From NCBI GenBank assembly GCA_964402975.1, contig CAYOEM010000003.1, positions 147,533 through 211,532 on the forward strand: a DNA stretch of 64,000 bases. The letters run 5' to 3'. The stretch is from CAMDKS01 sp964402975. Its GTDB lineage: Bacteria > Bdellovibrionota_B > Oligoflexia > Oligoflexales > RGVZ01. Position numbers and translations under genes: made by a program. Positions within the stretch are counted from its first letter, which is position 1; each line of letters opens with the position of its first letter. Positions 1 through 8,361 of this stretch are shown one piece after another. The notes under the pieces were generated by a model that saw only the letters and a program-made list of their open reading frames with translations, was not told the origin of the DNA and searched no databases.

Positions 1-1
1 G

Positions 2-883
2 CGTGAGATTAGGCGCGAGCAGCAAATAGCAGCTTTTAAGAGGCAACAAGATCAGCTAGCTAAGGAAGAAGAGTTCATCGCAAAGTTTGCAGCTAGAGCG
101 TCCCATGCCGCCCAAGTGCAATCACGCGTCAAGAAGCTCGACAAGATCGAGCGTTTGGAGATGCCAACCGAGACAAAAAAGCTTTCGTTTGAATTTGCCG
201 TTCCCCCTCGAAGTGGAAATGATGTCGTTAGGCTTGAGAGCGTTTCCAAAGAATATCCAACACCAGAGGGTGGGGTCAAAAAAGTATTCAGCGGCGTTTC
301 TGGCGTGGTTCAGAGGCTTAATAAGATTGCTGTGACCGGCGTTAACGGTGCTGGTAAAAGCACCCTCTTGAAGTGCATTATTGGCTCAACAGATGCGACC
401 AGCGGGCGCGCCGTGGTAGGTGCAAGCGTCAATGTGGGATATTTCTCACAGTACTCGTGTGATCTTCTGAATCCTGAGAAGACGATTTGGCAAGAAGTCA
501 GTGATCGTTTGCCTATGGCGTCGGTCGGATATTTGCGCAACCTTCTGGGTGCCTTTATGTTTTCTGGTGACGATGTTGAAAAGAAAATTAGAATGCTTTC
601 TGGGGGCGAAAAGAGCCGTGTTATTTTGGCCTGTATTCTTGCTACGCCGGTCAACTTTTTAGTTCTAGATGAGCCTACTAACCATTTGGACATTGATAGT
701 CGTGAAACACTTTTAGAAGCTTTGAAACAGTTTGATGGCACTATCATGATCGTCAGTCACGATCGATACTTTCTTCGTGGGATCGTCAACAGAGTCTTCG
801 AAATTGACCATGGTGAGATGCGGATTTACGACGGCCACTATGACTACTATCTCGAAAAGACTGCGCACAAGCACCATCACTAG
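2..883 (+). CDS. ABC-F family ATPase, C-terminal part (partial at window edge)
   Basis: C-terminal part of an ABC-F (EttA/Uup/YdiF-type) ATPase, a soluble ribosome-associated class with two ABC domains on one chain. The frame is open from base 2 with no start, so the first ABC domain lies outside the window; a GTG at 116 is internal. Visible are the end of the charged Glu/Gln/Lys-rich linker (to about base 165), then one ABC domain with Walker A GVNGAGKST, signature LSGGEKSR, Walker B running into DEPTNHLD, and the switch histidine in IVSHDRYF. There is no membrane segment, which argues against a transporter. The protein ends HKHHH. Its stop overlaps the stop of convergent hutU by four bases. 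The subfamily cannot be decided from this half. Confidence 0.93.
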   Translation, partial: REIRREQQIAAFKRQQDQLAKEEEFIAKFAARASHAAQVQSRVKKLDKIERLEMPTETKKLSFEFAVPPRSGNDVVRLESVSKEYPTPEGGVKKVFSGVSGVVQRLNKIAVTGVNGAGKSTLLKCIIGSTDATSGRAVVGASVNVGYFSQYSCDLLNPEKTIWQEVSDRLPMASVGYLRNLLGAFMFSGDDVEKKIRMLSGGEKSRVILACILATPVNFLVLDEPTNHLDIDSRETLLEALKQFDGTIMIVSHDRYFLRGIVNRVFEIDHGEMRIYDGHYDYYLEKTAHKHHH

Positions 884-2898
884 ACAATGTCTGGATCTAC
901 GGGCCATGGAAGTGTAATGCGCTCACCACGTTCCTGGTTGGCACGGTTGAACTCGATGCATGTGCTGATGGAGTTTGGATTTTGAGCCCAAGCTCGTCGA
1001 GCGACGCCGCCCATGACATCCCAAGGCATTGCTGTATCGAGTATTTTGTCAACTCGCTCACTCCCGTCGAGCAGCATTCCAAAGCCCCCATTAATTGATT
1101 TGCCAATACCAACGCCACCGCCATTGTGCAGCGCGCATAAAGTCATTCCGCGCGCTGCATTGCCTGCGAAAATGTTTGTGGCCATATCAGCCATGATGTT
1201 GGATCCGTCTTTAATATTACTTGTTTCTCGGAAAGGGGAGTCGGTTCCGCCAGTGTCGTGGTGATCACGCCCCAGCATAATGGGTCCTACTTCTTTTTTT
1301 CGAACCATGTCATTTAGTTTGAGCGCTATAGCCCTACGGCCGATAGCATCTTGATATAAGATCCTGGCGCGGGTGCCTACGACCATTTTATTCTTTTCGG
1401 CATCGATGACCCACTTGTAGTTATCCTCATCTTGGTAGCGCATTTTCGAACGTAGAGTTTTGATGATATCCGCGGCTGCTAGGTCCGTCTTCTTTAGATC
1501 CTCGTCCAGACCAGAGAGACAAACCCATCGAAATGGTCCGTAACCGTAGTCAAATAGCTCCGGCCCTAGAATATCTTCGACGTAGCTAGGCCAGATAAAA
1601 CCGTCGCGAGTGTCTTTCTTGTTTTTTGCAATGTCGACGACGCCTGTGTCAAAAACGCTTTTCATAAAAGCGTTACCGTAGTCGAAAAAGTAGGTTCCGC
1701 GCGCCGTTAGCTGTTTTATCAATTCATAATGGGCTTTAAGAGTCGCGTCGACGCGTCTTCGGAATTCGGCGGGATCTTTATCCAGCATCTCTGTTCGTTC
1801 AGGGAAGCTCATTCCTCGAGGGCAATAGCCTCCTTCGTAAACGGCATGGCAGCTGGTTTGATCGCTAAGGAGGTCGATTTTAATGTTTTTTTGCACGGCG
1901 AAGCTTAAAAGATCAACAATGTTGCCGTGAAATGCAATCGCTTTTCCCTCGCGATTTTTCATAGCGTTTTGCGCCATGTTGAAAGCGTCCTGGGGTGTGT
2001 CAGCCACCGCATCGATCCAGCCCTGACTAAGTCTTGTCTCAATTCTTGATCTATCGACTTCTGCAATAATTCCTGCGCAGCCGGCGATGATGGCGGCTTT
2101 TCCTTGGGCACCACTCATGCCGCCGAGTCCGCTCGAGATAAAGAGTTTTCCTGCGAGATTATCTCCTGGCTTGAGACCTAGTTTTAGTCGTCCGGCCAAC
2201 ATGATCGTGTTATATGTTCCGTGGACGATACCTTGAGGTCCGATGTACATCCAACCACCTGCGGTCATTTGTCCATAGTTTGCAACGCCGATCGCCGCAG
2301 CTCGGTGCCAGTCGGTAGGATTGTCAAAGAGTCCAATCATCAGAGCATTCGTTGTGATAACTCTGGGTGCAGAAGGCGTTGATTTAAATAATCCAAGTGG
2401 ATGGCCGGAGTAGAGGACCAGCGTGGTATCGTCTGTGAGCTCTTCTAAGTAGCGTTTAATAAGTCGATACTGCATCCAGTTTTGGCATACTTGACCAGTT
2501 TCACCGTAAGTAACAAGTTCATACGGGTAGAGAGCAATATCGAAGTCAAGGTTGTTATCCAGCATAACTTGTAAGGCTTTGCCGGCGAGGCATTTCCCCC
2601 GGTATTCAGATATTGGCAATCCGCGAATGTGCCCCTCAGGGCGAAATCGATATCCGTAAATTCGGCCCCTGGTTTTCAGCTCCTCTAAAAATTCAGGTGC
2701 TAGCTTTGAGTGAAATTTCGGATGAACGTAACGTAGGGCATTACGAACTGCGAGTTTAATGTCTTGAGCATCTAACTTCAGACCTCTCGAAGGAGCTCGT
2801 CGATAGCTTGGATCGAATTTTTGTTCTTCAGGGAGTTCGCGCTCAAGGGCGTCGACGGTGACGCGATGGGCGGTTTCAATTGCCTTAAGATCAAACAT
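880..2898 (-). CDS. hutU: Urocanate hydratase (long form)
   Basis: Urocanate hydratase, which adds water to urocanate to give imidazolonepropionate in histidine degradation, using bound NAD+ as an electrophile. About 672 residues, longer than the roughly 555 of common bacterial HutU and close to the animal-type long form. Recognisable stretches are YGETGQVCQNWMQY, LYSGHPLGLF, the Gly-rich SSGLGGMSGAQGKAA, the Cys-containing DQTSCHAVYEGGYCP and LGRDHHDTGGTDSPFRE. Two ATGs compete: GGAGG (2905-2909) abuts the one at 2904 but sits six bases before the one at 2898, so 2898 is preferred. The gene overlaps the end of pabB by eight bases, so the two are probably cotranscribed. No other hut genes are in view. 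Confidence 0.95.
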   Translation of the reverse strand: MFDLKAIETAHRVTVDALERELPEEQKFDPSYRRAPSRGLKLDAQDIKLAVRNALRYVHPKFHSKLAPEFLEELKTRGRIYGYRFRPEGHIRGLPISEYRGKCLAGKALQVMLDNNLDFDIALYPYELVTYGETGQVCQNWMQYRLIKRYLEELTDDTTLVLYSGHPLGLFKSTPSAPRVITTNALMIGLFDNPTDWHRAAAIGVANYGQMTAGGWMYIGPQGIVHGTYNTIMLAGRLKLGLKPGDNLAGKLFISSGLGGMSGAQGKAAIIAGCAGIIAEVDRSRIETRLSQGWIDAVADTPQDAFNMAQNAMKNREGKAIAFHGNIVDLLSFAVQKNIKIDLLSDQTSCHAVYEGGYCPRGMSFPERTEMLDKDPAEFRRRVDATLKAHYELIKQLTARGTYFFDYGNAFMKSVFDTGVVDIAKNKKDTRDGFIWPSYVEDILGPELFDYGYGPFRWVCLSGLDEDLKKTDLAAADIIKTLRSKMRYQDEDNYKWVIDAEKNKMVVGTRARILYQDAIGRRAIALKLNDMVRKKEVGPIMLGRDHHDTGGTDSPFRETSNIKDGSNIMADMATNIFAGNAARGMTLCALHNGGGVGIGKSINGGFGMLLDGSERVDKILDTAMPWDVMGGVARRAWAQNPNSISTCIEFNRANQERGERITLPWPVDPDIV

Positions 2899-4243
2899 CT
2901 TCATCCTCCGATTGCAATGATTCCTTGTTTTTTGTTGGCGATGACATCAGGCTCACCGGGGCGCACTTAGCGCGGATCTCAAGCAGTTCCTTCTGAGGAT
3001 CGCTCTTGATAACAATACCGCTCCCTGCGGCATACGTGGCCGAGCGAAGCCAGTTTTCACTTATGAGAGTTCGAATCATTATATTGGATTGCAATGATCC
3101 ATCATGATTGATCCTGAAGAAGTTTCCCATAAAGTAGCCTCTGGGGCGACATTCTTCTTGTCTAATTCTCTTCATCACGGCGACTTTAGGCGCGCCGGTT
3201 ATTGAACCTCCGGGACATACGGCTGATAATAATGATTTTAGGTTGAGCGAGGGGTCCAGGTCACCGGAAATATGGCCCTCCAAGTGCCAAACTCGGAAGA
3301 ACTTTTTGAGTGAGCCTTGGTCTTTAACTTGGACGGTCCCCGGTAAACATATTTGAGCGAAATCGTTTCGCATCAAATCTATAATCATATGGAGTTCTGC
3401 AATATCTTTTCGGCTTTTTGATAAGCTAATTCCAATCTCACGATCTTTGTTGTCGTCGTTCATGCAGCGCGGCGCTGTTCCCTTAATGGGCCAAGTGGAA
3501 ATTTGGATGCCGTTGGAATTTCGATCGATCTCAATAAAACGTTCGGGGCTAAATGATGCTACGATCTTGTTTCCTGACGAGATTAAGACGCCCTGCGGCC
3601 CGCTGTTTGCCTCCATGAGGGCGCAAAGATTCTGCCAGCTATGGGCTCGCGATGCGTGGAAAAAACGGAGTAAATTGATTTGATAGAAATCTCCATTTGC
3701 AATGCTTCGGATTAAATGAGCGGTGGCTTCGATATAACTTTCGTCACTTGTGGTTGGCGTCAAAACTAACTGTTTAGCCGTGGGATGCGAATATTTGCCA
3801 GCGTCTTTGATCAAGGGCAAGAGTTTGGTTTTATAGTCAAAGTGAAACCGAGCACTAGCGATCGATTTTTTTGTGACGTACGTCGGAGGGTCGACATCAT
3901 TTTCCCACACGAGTCCAGCGTAGATTTCCCACGCGAGCGGACGGTCAATATTTCCAGTAAGAGTTGAATCATGGTGATAGGTCTCATATGGCAAGAGAAA
4001 CATCCAGCGTGGGATAGTTGGAAGATCTTTGGAATCATCCGAAGTGTCGACCCAATCAGAGGGTTTTGATGTTGCTACTTTTGCAAAGTCTACTGGTGAG
4101 AAAGACGTGGCGATAAATATCTGACGACCGCCAACTTTGGAGAGAAGTAACGGCCCCTCTTGATGCGGCCATAAAGCGGCGACCTTGAATGCCGACAATC
4201 CAGTCGGCTGCCGCTTCGGGCTCTTTTGGTTCTTGGAAATCAC
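2891..4243 (-). CDS. pabB: Chorismate-binding enzyme, aminodeoxychorismate synthase component I-like
   Basis: Chorismate-utilising enzyme of the PabB/TrpE family; PabB aminates chorismate to 4-amino-4-deoxychorismate for folate synthesis. 450 residues. The catalytic half holds PIKGT (the lysine that forms the covalent intermediate in PabB), the MIIDLMRNDF helix, PGGSITGAPK and NIMIRTL, all family signatures. PIKGT and the PGGSITGAPK form favour PabB over anthranilate synthase. The start is a GTG with only a weak purine stretch upstream, so the N-terminus is uncertain. No glutaminase partner is adjacent, although a class I amidotransferase lies far away at 62050. The end overlaps hutU. Family assignment is firm; the exact substrate is likely, not proven. 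Confidence 0.87.
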   Translation of the reverse strand: MISKNQKSPKRQPTGLSAFKVAALWPHQEGPLLLSKVGGRQIFIATSFSPVDFAKVATSKPSDWVDTSDDSKDLPTIPRWMFLLPYETYHHDSTLTGNIDRPLAWEIYAGLVWENDVDPPTYVTKKSIASARFHFDYKTKLLPLIKDAGKYSHPTAKQLVLTPTTSDESYIEATAHLIRSIANGDFYQINLLRFFHASRAHSWQNLCALMEANSGPQGVLISSGNKIVASFSPERFIEIDRNSNGIQISTWPIKGTAPRCMNDDNKDREIGISLSKSRKDIAELHMIIDLMRNDFAQICLPGTVQVKDQGSLKKFFRVWHLEGHISGDLDPSLNLKSLLSAVCPGGSITGAPKVAVMKRIRQEECRPRGYFMGNFFRINHDGSLQSNIMIRTLISENWLRSATYAAGSGIVIKSDPQKELLEIRAKCAPVSLMSSPTKNKESLQSEDEDV

Positions 4244-4391
4244 GTTCAGGGTCTCTCGGATCTTGGACGGGTGGTTTATTAGGCCCCCCTACCAGCTGTC
4301 ATGGTTAAGGTCCATGCAACATACCGCCTAAGTTGCTAAGTTTAAAGGATAATATTAACTAATTGATCATCCAGCTCAGGGGTTCGTTAAC

Positions 4392-4408
4392 TGTCAAAAA
4401 AACCTACA
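4392..4408 (-). promoter_or_regulatory. Candidate activator-binding site upstream of a sigma-54-type promoter
   Basis: Read on the minus strand this is TGTAG-N7-TGACA with a T-rich spacer, matching the 5-7-5 element seen at four other loci here. A further TGTC lies at 4412-4415. It sits about 115-120 bases upstream of the transcription start predicted from the -24/-12 promoter at 4491, a usual distance for a sigma-54 enhancer site. Function is inferred from recurrence and position. Confidence 0.45.
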
Positions 4409-4454
4409 AACTGTCTAAGGAATGGTCACATGCCCCCGGTAAAATCAATTTAAT

Positions 4455-4478
4455 GACCTAATATCAATAGGTCTTTTT
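4455..4478 (+). terminator. Rho-independent terminator-like hairpin
   Basis: GACCTA (4455-4460) pairs with TAGGTC (4468-4473) around a seven-base loop, followed by five T. No gene on the plus strand ends here, so it either ends a short unannotated transcript or insulates the promoter just downstream at 4491. The rest of 4244-4599 shows no coding region. Confidence 0.45.
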
Positions 4479-4490
4479 GAGGGGGCACGG

Positions 4491-4507
4491 CTGGAATGTA
4501 GCTTGCT
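4491..4507 (+). promoter_or_regulatory. Candidate sigma-54 (-24/-12) promoter
   Basis: CTGGAATGTAGCTTGCT keeps the invariant GG and GC with their 12-base offset and a perfect TTGCT -12 box; the -24 box has two mismatches to TGGCACG. The predicted start near 4518 gives a leader of about 80 bases to the lipoprotein ATG at 4600. The match is moderate, supported by the upstream element at 4392-4408. Confidence 0.5.
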
Positions 4508-4599
4508 CATCGGCCGTCAGAGACTCGCTTTGCAAGGGGGGTCTCAATTTGTAGTTACTGTTGAAAGTTGAAGTTGAAGCTGTTGTTGAAGGGGGAGTT

Positions 4600-5316
4600 A
4601 TGCTTCTTAGTGCACGTCGTTTTTTCAGTTTTTCGGTTATCGCGTTGTTGATGGCATCTTGTGGTGCTCAAAACAACAAGCAAGCAAAGAGTCAGAGTGA
4701 AACGGTTCCTAACTATGTTATTGCAAGAGCTGATGTTACAGACAAAGAGAGTTCGACCAGCAATGTGGATTTTGTATCTGTAAAATCGGACAAAGAAATC
4801 TTAACGGCTGAAGACGCTGAATTAGCATTTAATTCGGGCGATGCCATTCGTTTAGATAAGTCTGGTAAAATGGTAGCCGCGTTAAGTCCAAATGTTGAAT
4901 TTGGTCTCGGATCGCCGGCTCAAATGAGCACACAGTCGCCTACGCAGATGGGCACGACCTACAGTAAGAGCGCTAGTTATTCTCAGACGTATTCCCAAAA
5001 TAATTGCGAGTGTTCCTACGGTAACGGCGTTGTAAGATCTAATCAGAACACGGTTTTGTTCCCGCGTTTGAGGACGTTTTTCCAAAGGCTGAATCCGTTT
5101 GCGCGGGTTGAACAGCGCCAGTATCCATACTCCTACGGTAATCAGTACAGTCAAAATCAGTACCAATACACCGTTTACAAGCAAGCACAGCAACCAAGTC
5201 AGATGGCGCCGATAGGCTCCCAACAGCAGACCCAGCCTTACCAGGCGCCGATCGGGTCGCAGACCAAGCCGTACCCGAATACTACGACGGGACAGAACTC
5301 CGCAGGTGGCGTCTAA
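4600..5316 (+). CDS. Gln/Tyr/Ser-rich lipoprotein of unknown function
   Basis: Predicted lipoprotein of 238 residues; family not recognised. The start is placed at ATG 4600, behind GGGGGA, instead of a TTG further upstream, because it puts a proper signal peptide first: basic LSARRFFSF, hydrophobic core, lipobox LMASC (Cys about residue 19). The mature part opens with a charged region (about 25-95) and passes into a low-complexity tail rich in Gln, Tyr, Ser and Pro, with repeats such as APIGSQ (twice) and QYSQNQYQY. The tail has two adjacent cysteines (NNCECSYG). It is preceded by a sigma-54-type promoter and upstream element. A surface or periplasmic role is inferred from the signal only. 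Confidence 0.8.
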   Translation: MLLSARRFFSFSVIALLMASCGAQNNKQAKSQSETVPNYVIARADVTDKESSTSNVDFVSVKSDKEILTAEDAELAFNSGDAIRLDKSGKMVAALSPNVEFGLGSPAQMSTQSPTQMGTTYSKSASYSQTYSQNNCECSYGNGVVRSNQNTVLFPRLRTFFQRLNPFARVEQRQYPYSYGNQYSQNQYQYTVYKQAQQPSQMAPIGSQQQTQPYQAPIGSQTKPYPNTTTGQNSAGGV

Positions 5317-5379
5317 GGTTAAAATTGACTTGGGAAGCCGTTTAGATTTGATCTAAAAACTGCTCTCGTATGTCAAAAA

Positions 5380-5417
5380 CAAGGGTTCTACGGTCCAGAT
5401 GGGCGGTAGGACCCTTG
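5380..5417. terminator. Strong hairpin, possible terminator
   Basis: CAAGGGTTCTAC (5380-5391) pairs with GTAGGACCCTTG (5406-5417) with one mismatch. It lies 64 bases after the lipoprotein stop and is followed by only a weak T stretch. It is the main structure in 5317-5614; the rest of that interval shows no other gene. Confidence 0.45.
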
Positions 5418-5614
5418 ATTTGTTGCGAGTGCAAAAGGAATTAAAATCCCTAGATTTTTCTGCGCCTTCCGCGCCTCTCAAGCGGTTCGCTGGGGCAGAG
5501 TTTGTTTTTTTCCGGGCGGATTTCTTGATTTGCAAGACTGCTACCTCGTATAATTAGAGTACAGTCGTAAGCGCAAGCAGCAGCAGCTTAACCATCGTCT
5601 AGGAGAGTAGAGTT

Positions 5615-6568
5615 ATGAACTCCGCGCCAAACCAACCCAACAGTACTTTTAATTCCCAGCCGGCGACAGGAACGCAAAGCAATCCGTTTACAGCCGACCT
5701 GAAGGGTGAGTTCACAAGTAACTTTGGGACTAACACAAACGCGGTGTCCCAGATTTTTAAAGATGGTAGCTTCGGAAGTTCCGACAAAACTCGCTACATC
5801 ATTTTTGGAGCAGTTATTATTCTCGTTGCCGTTGTGGGATGGTTTTTGCTGAGCGGTGACGGTGAAGAGGCTGCTGATGTTGCTGAAGATGATGTTCCGG
5901 CTGAAGACGCCAGTGCAACGACTGCTGAGAAGCCCGCAGATGCCGCGAAACCAGCTGATGACGCTGCTGCGGCAAATCAAGCGCCGACCGCTACGCCAGC
6001 CCCTGAAGCTGTAGCGCCACCAGCAGGCGCCATTTCATTATCTTCACCAGACAACGGAGCGTCCTTGTCCTACGATGAAACTCAAGGTGCGGCTATGTTC
6101 AGCTGGAGCGGCGGTCCCGGTACGATCGTGTTTTCTCGTCACAACAGCATGCACCCTGAAGTCATGCGCGTAAAAGTATCTGGATCTAATTATTCTTTCC
6201 ATCATCCGTGGCCAGGACAGTGGTTCTGGAAGGTCGAGTCAGAGGGTGGGGCTAGTGAGGTTCGCTCTTTTTCAGTCTCCGCACCGATCCGCCGTAACAT
6301 CGCCATCACGGCTCCTGCTTCAGGTGCTAGCTTAGCTGGAACTGGTGGAGTTGTATCTTGGACGGGTGATAAGGCTGTTGCTTACTACCGAGTCGAATTG
6401 AATCAAGGTGATGACTGGTCAAATCCCCTGTTCAAATTCTCGAGTGCTGGCTCACAGTTGGAGCTAAATGGTGTTGGTGCTGGCCAGTATCAGCTACGCT
6501 TGGGAGCCTTTTCAGAGGTGTCTGGACGTTGGGAATTCACCCAGCCTATCTCGGTGACCGTGCAGTAA
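5615..6568 (+). CDS. Single-pass membrane protein with Ala/Pro linker and two beta-sandwich-like domains
   Basis: 317 residues, function unknown. An N-terminal cytoplasmic stretch rich in Asn/Ser/Gln/Pro (about 1-60) is followed by one membrane helix (about 65-83, YIIFGAVIILVAVVGWFLL). Next comes an acidic then Ala/Pro-rich linker (about 86-145), then two repeats of about 85 residues that each open like ISLSSPDNGASLS or IAITAPASGASLA and contain a core WSGG or WTGD. The repeats resemble Fn3/Ig-like domains such as those at the C-terminus of FecR-type proteins. The layout suggests a periplasmic binding module anchored in the inner membrane. A ribosome-binding site (AGGAGAG) precedes the ATG, and a strong terminator follows. 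Confidence 0.82.
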   Translation: MNSAPNQPNSTFNSQPATGTQSNPFTADLKGEFTSNFGTNTNAVSQIFKDGSFGSSDKTRYIIFGAVIILVAVVGWFLLSGDGEEAADVAEDDVPAEDASATTAEKPADAAKPADDAAAANQAPTATPAPEAVAPPAGAISLSSPDNGASLSYDETQGAAMFSWSGGPGTIVFSRHNSMHPEVMRVKVSGSNYSFHHPWPGQWFWKVESEGGASEVRSFSVSAPIRRNIAITAPASGASLAGTGGVVSWTGDKAVAYYRVELNQGDDWSNPLFKFSSAGSQLELNGVGAGQYQLRLGAFSEVSGRWEFTQPISVTVQ

Positions 6569-6590
6569 GTTTGGCTTAGTCGAATTAATT

Positions 6591-6622
6591 AAAGCCACTG
6601 GTGGAATGCCGGTGGCTTTTTT
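6591..6622 (+). terminator. Rho-independent terminator
   Basis: AAAGCCAC pairs with GTGGCTTT around a short loop and is followed by a T run. It lies 23 bases after the stop of the membrane protein gene. Confidence 0.88.
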
Positions 6623-6649
6623 GTTTCGCCAGTTTTAAAATGCCGATCC

Positions 6650-7222
6650 ATGTCAAAAGAAAACTTTAGACAACATTATCGAAAAATCAGAACAGTCATT
6701 GAACCCCGCGTCGCGGCTGATTGGTCTTTCCAGATAGCGATTCGGTTGATCCGTCATCTGCGGGATTCGAACTTTAAAGGCACTATTTTCGCGTTTAAAA
6801 GCCTTAAAGGGGAACCCGATCTGCTATCTCACCTTGACGTCCTCAGGTCCCATTTGGCGCTGCCTAGGGTCGGTATTTCTGGCGCGATGAATTTTCATTT
6901 GTGGGCTACGGGAGACCAACTGGTTAAGAGCTCTTTTGGTGTGTATGAACCTCTGCCTGAGGCGATAGCAGTCAGTCCCCAGGTGGGAGATGTTGTCGTG
7001 GTTCCTGCATTAGCAATCGATTTAAAGGGGCACAGACTTGGATTTGGTGGCGGGTACTACGATCGATGGCTTGCTCAGCACAGGTCTGTAATTAGCCAAA
7101 TTATCGGCGTGGTGTTTCCGCCGTGTTTTAGTTTAACTCCTATAGTTTCGGAAGCACATGATATTGCGGTGGATTTGTGTGTGATGCCCGGGCAAAGTGT
7201 CAAATTTTCTGACACCCTATAA
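6650..7222 (+). CDS. 5-formyltetrahydrofolate cyclo-ligase
   Basis: 5-formyl-THF cyclo-ligase (MTHFS/YgfA family), which converts 5-formyl-THF to 5,10-methenyl-THF with ATP. 190 residues, normal for the family. The diagnostic C-terminal motif GHRLGFGGGYYDRWLA is intact, and PALAID precedes it as expected. The N-terminal basic REN-QHYRKIR region corresponds to the usual nucleotide-contacting helix. It begins at ATG 6650, 28 bases after a terminator, so it is probably transcribed separately. Its last codons overlap an inverted repeat (7198-7214) that may control the next gene. Confidence 0.92.
   Translation: MSKENFRQHYRKIRTVIEPRVAADWSFQIAIRLIRHLRDSNFKGTIFAFKSLKGEPDLLSHLDVLRSHLALPRVGISGAMNFHLWATGDQLVKSSFGVYEPLPEAIAVSPQVGDVVVVPALAIDLKGHRLGFGGGYYDRWLAQHRSVISQIIGVVFPPCFSLTPIVSEAHDIAVDLCVMPGQSVKFSDTL
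7198..7214 (+). promoter_or_regulatory. Candidate activator-binding inverted repeat
   Basis: TGTCA-AATTTTC-TGACA, a perfect 5-7-5 inverted repeat, lies in the last codons of the cyclo-ligase gene. The same spacing recurs at 37299-37315. It is about 85 bases upstream of the start predicted from the promoter at 7265. Binding is inferred, not shown. Confidence 0.5.
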
Positions 7223-7264
7223 TTAAAAAAACCAATTATTACAGATGCTTAAAATTACGCGGAG

Positions 7265-7281
7265 CTGGCGTTCGATTTGCA
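7265..7281 (+). promoter_or_regulatory. Candidate sigma-54 (-24/-12) promoter
   Basis: CTGGCGTTCGATTTGCA has CTGGC and a perfect TTGCA with GG and GC 12 bases apart. The predicted start near 7292 lies inside the longest reading frame of the next gene, which supports the downstream ATG at 7362. Confidence 0.5.
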
Positions 7282-7361
7282 CAGTCAGCATCACCCGCTG
7301 CGCCGTTGCAGTGGTGTTGATGCTGATTGTTGATCTCTTATGCGGAGCAGGAGCGTGTGCC

Positions 7362-7727
7362 ATGCAAAAAGCAGTGAATAATGCTGCCATGTATGAAAAC
7401 TTATTTGAATCATCAGTTCCTCCCTTGCCACTCCCGATGGTCTGGAAGGTCATTTATACAGAAGCAATTCGAGGTAACCATATATTATTCGATTCCGAGG
7501 ACCTTTCGGCAATTGAGACGTTTTATCATTCCAAAGACTTTAAGCTCAAAGAAGAAAACAACGGGCCCATGGCGCAATTTGCAGTGAAATTTTTCTCCAG
7601 TAGTGATTTTCAGGAAATGCGTCGATTGATAAAGGCGTTACCCATCGATCAAAAAGTCGTAGCGCTCATTCTTTACCGCAGATCTATCAGCGTGTGGCAG
7701 GACTGGCTTAAAAGAAATCTCCATTAA
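7362..7727 (+). CDS. Small soluble protein of unknown function
   Basis: 121 residues from ATG 7362; family not recognised. The frame is open further upstream (ATG 7245), which would add a hydrophobic Cys-containing stretch, but only 7362 has a good ribosome-binding site (AGGAG eight to nine bases away), and a sigma-54-type promoter at 7265 would put the transcript start near 7292. From this start the product has no signal peptide. It is a mix of Pro-rich (SSVPPLPLP) and helical charged regions, with a Trp near the end (SVWQDWLKR). If the upstream start were right it would be a membrane or exported protein instead. Confidence 0.65.
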   Translation: MQKAVNNAAMYENLFESSVPPLPLPMVWKVIYTEAIRGNHILFDSEDLSAIETFYHSKDFKLKEENNGPMAQFAVKFFSSSDFQEMRRLIKALPIDQKVVALILYRRSISVWQDWLKRNLH

Positions 7728-7806
7728 ATAAATTCAAAGATAAATGGCCTTCTGAATATGTGCTACAATCGAAAGAGTCTGCGATAAATTTTTTAAGGGG
7801 GGCGTC

Positions 7807-8340
7807 ATGCGTGATGTGGCATTATTCATTTTGCTAAGCAGTGTTTTGAGTCTGCCCTCTTGCAAGACAACAAGTCCTTCTTCGAATGTTTTATCGTCTG
7901 GACGTGAAGCCCAGGCTGTCGATCATGAAAAAAGCGCAAGCGGCAATAAGTCCGGAGGATTTGCCAGTGCTGGATGCTTTAAGGTGACCAGCGTTGAATC
8001 AGATTTGACGAGTCAGGATGCCAAGCTTTTGATGCGGGATACCAAATCGATTTGCGTCTCAGAGCTCATAGCCGGCTCAAATCCAGATAAAATCATCGTT
8101 GAGCTGAAAGCCGAATCAAATAAAATTTTAGCAACCTTTCGGTTTAAAGAGGCCATACCGGCACGTTGTCCCGGCTGCTACATTTTTTCTGCCTCGAAAG
8201 ACGGTCATGCTACCTTCTCAGAGACGGCTGTCACGACGCTGGCAAAACTGGGCCTTAATCTGACCAAATACGACGGAAAAATTAGCTTCATGATGCTGAG
8301 AGAACTCCGCGATAGCGTGCCAAATCCGTCTCGAAAGTGA
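7807..8340 (+). CDS. Small lipoprotein of unknown function
   Basis: 177 residues; not recognised. Signal peptide MRDVALFILLSSVLSLPSC with the lipobox Cys at about residue 19, followed by a Ser-rich linker (about 20-55). The mature domain has four further Cys, one of them in the pair-like CPGCY, and ends in a basic segment. A GGGGGG ribosome-binding site precedes the ATG. It lies between the small gene 7362 and convergent clpB; no promoter stands out. Confidence 0.78.
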   Translation: MRDVALFILLSSVLSLPSCKTTSPSSNVLSSGREAQAVDHEKSASGNKSGGFASAGCFKVTSVESDLTSQDAKLLMRDTKSICVSELIAGSNPDKIIVELKAESNKILATFRFKEAIPARCPGCYIFSASKDGHATFSETAVTTLAKLGLNLTKYDGKISFMMLRELRDSVPNPSRK

Positions 8341-8361
8341 AGTCGAACGGTTTTAGTGCAA

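Noticed and set aside
5353..5535. 60-residue minus-strand frame between two envelope genes
   Set aside because: No ribosome-binding site and it contains the strong hairpin 5380-5417.
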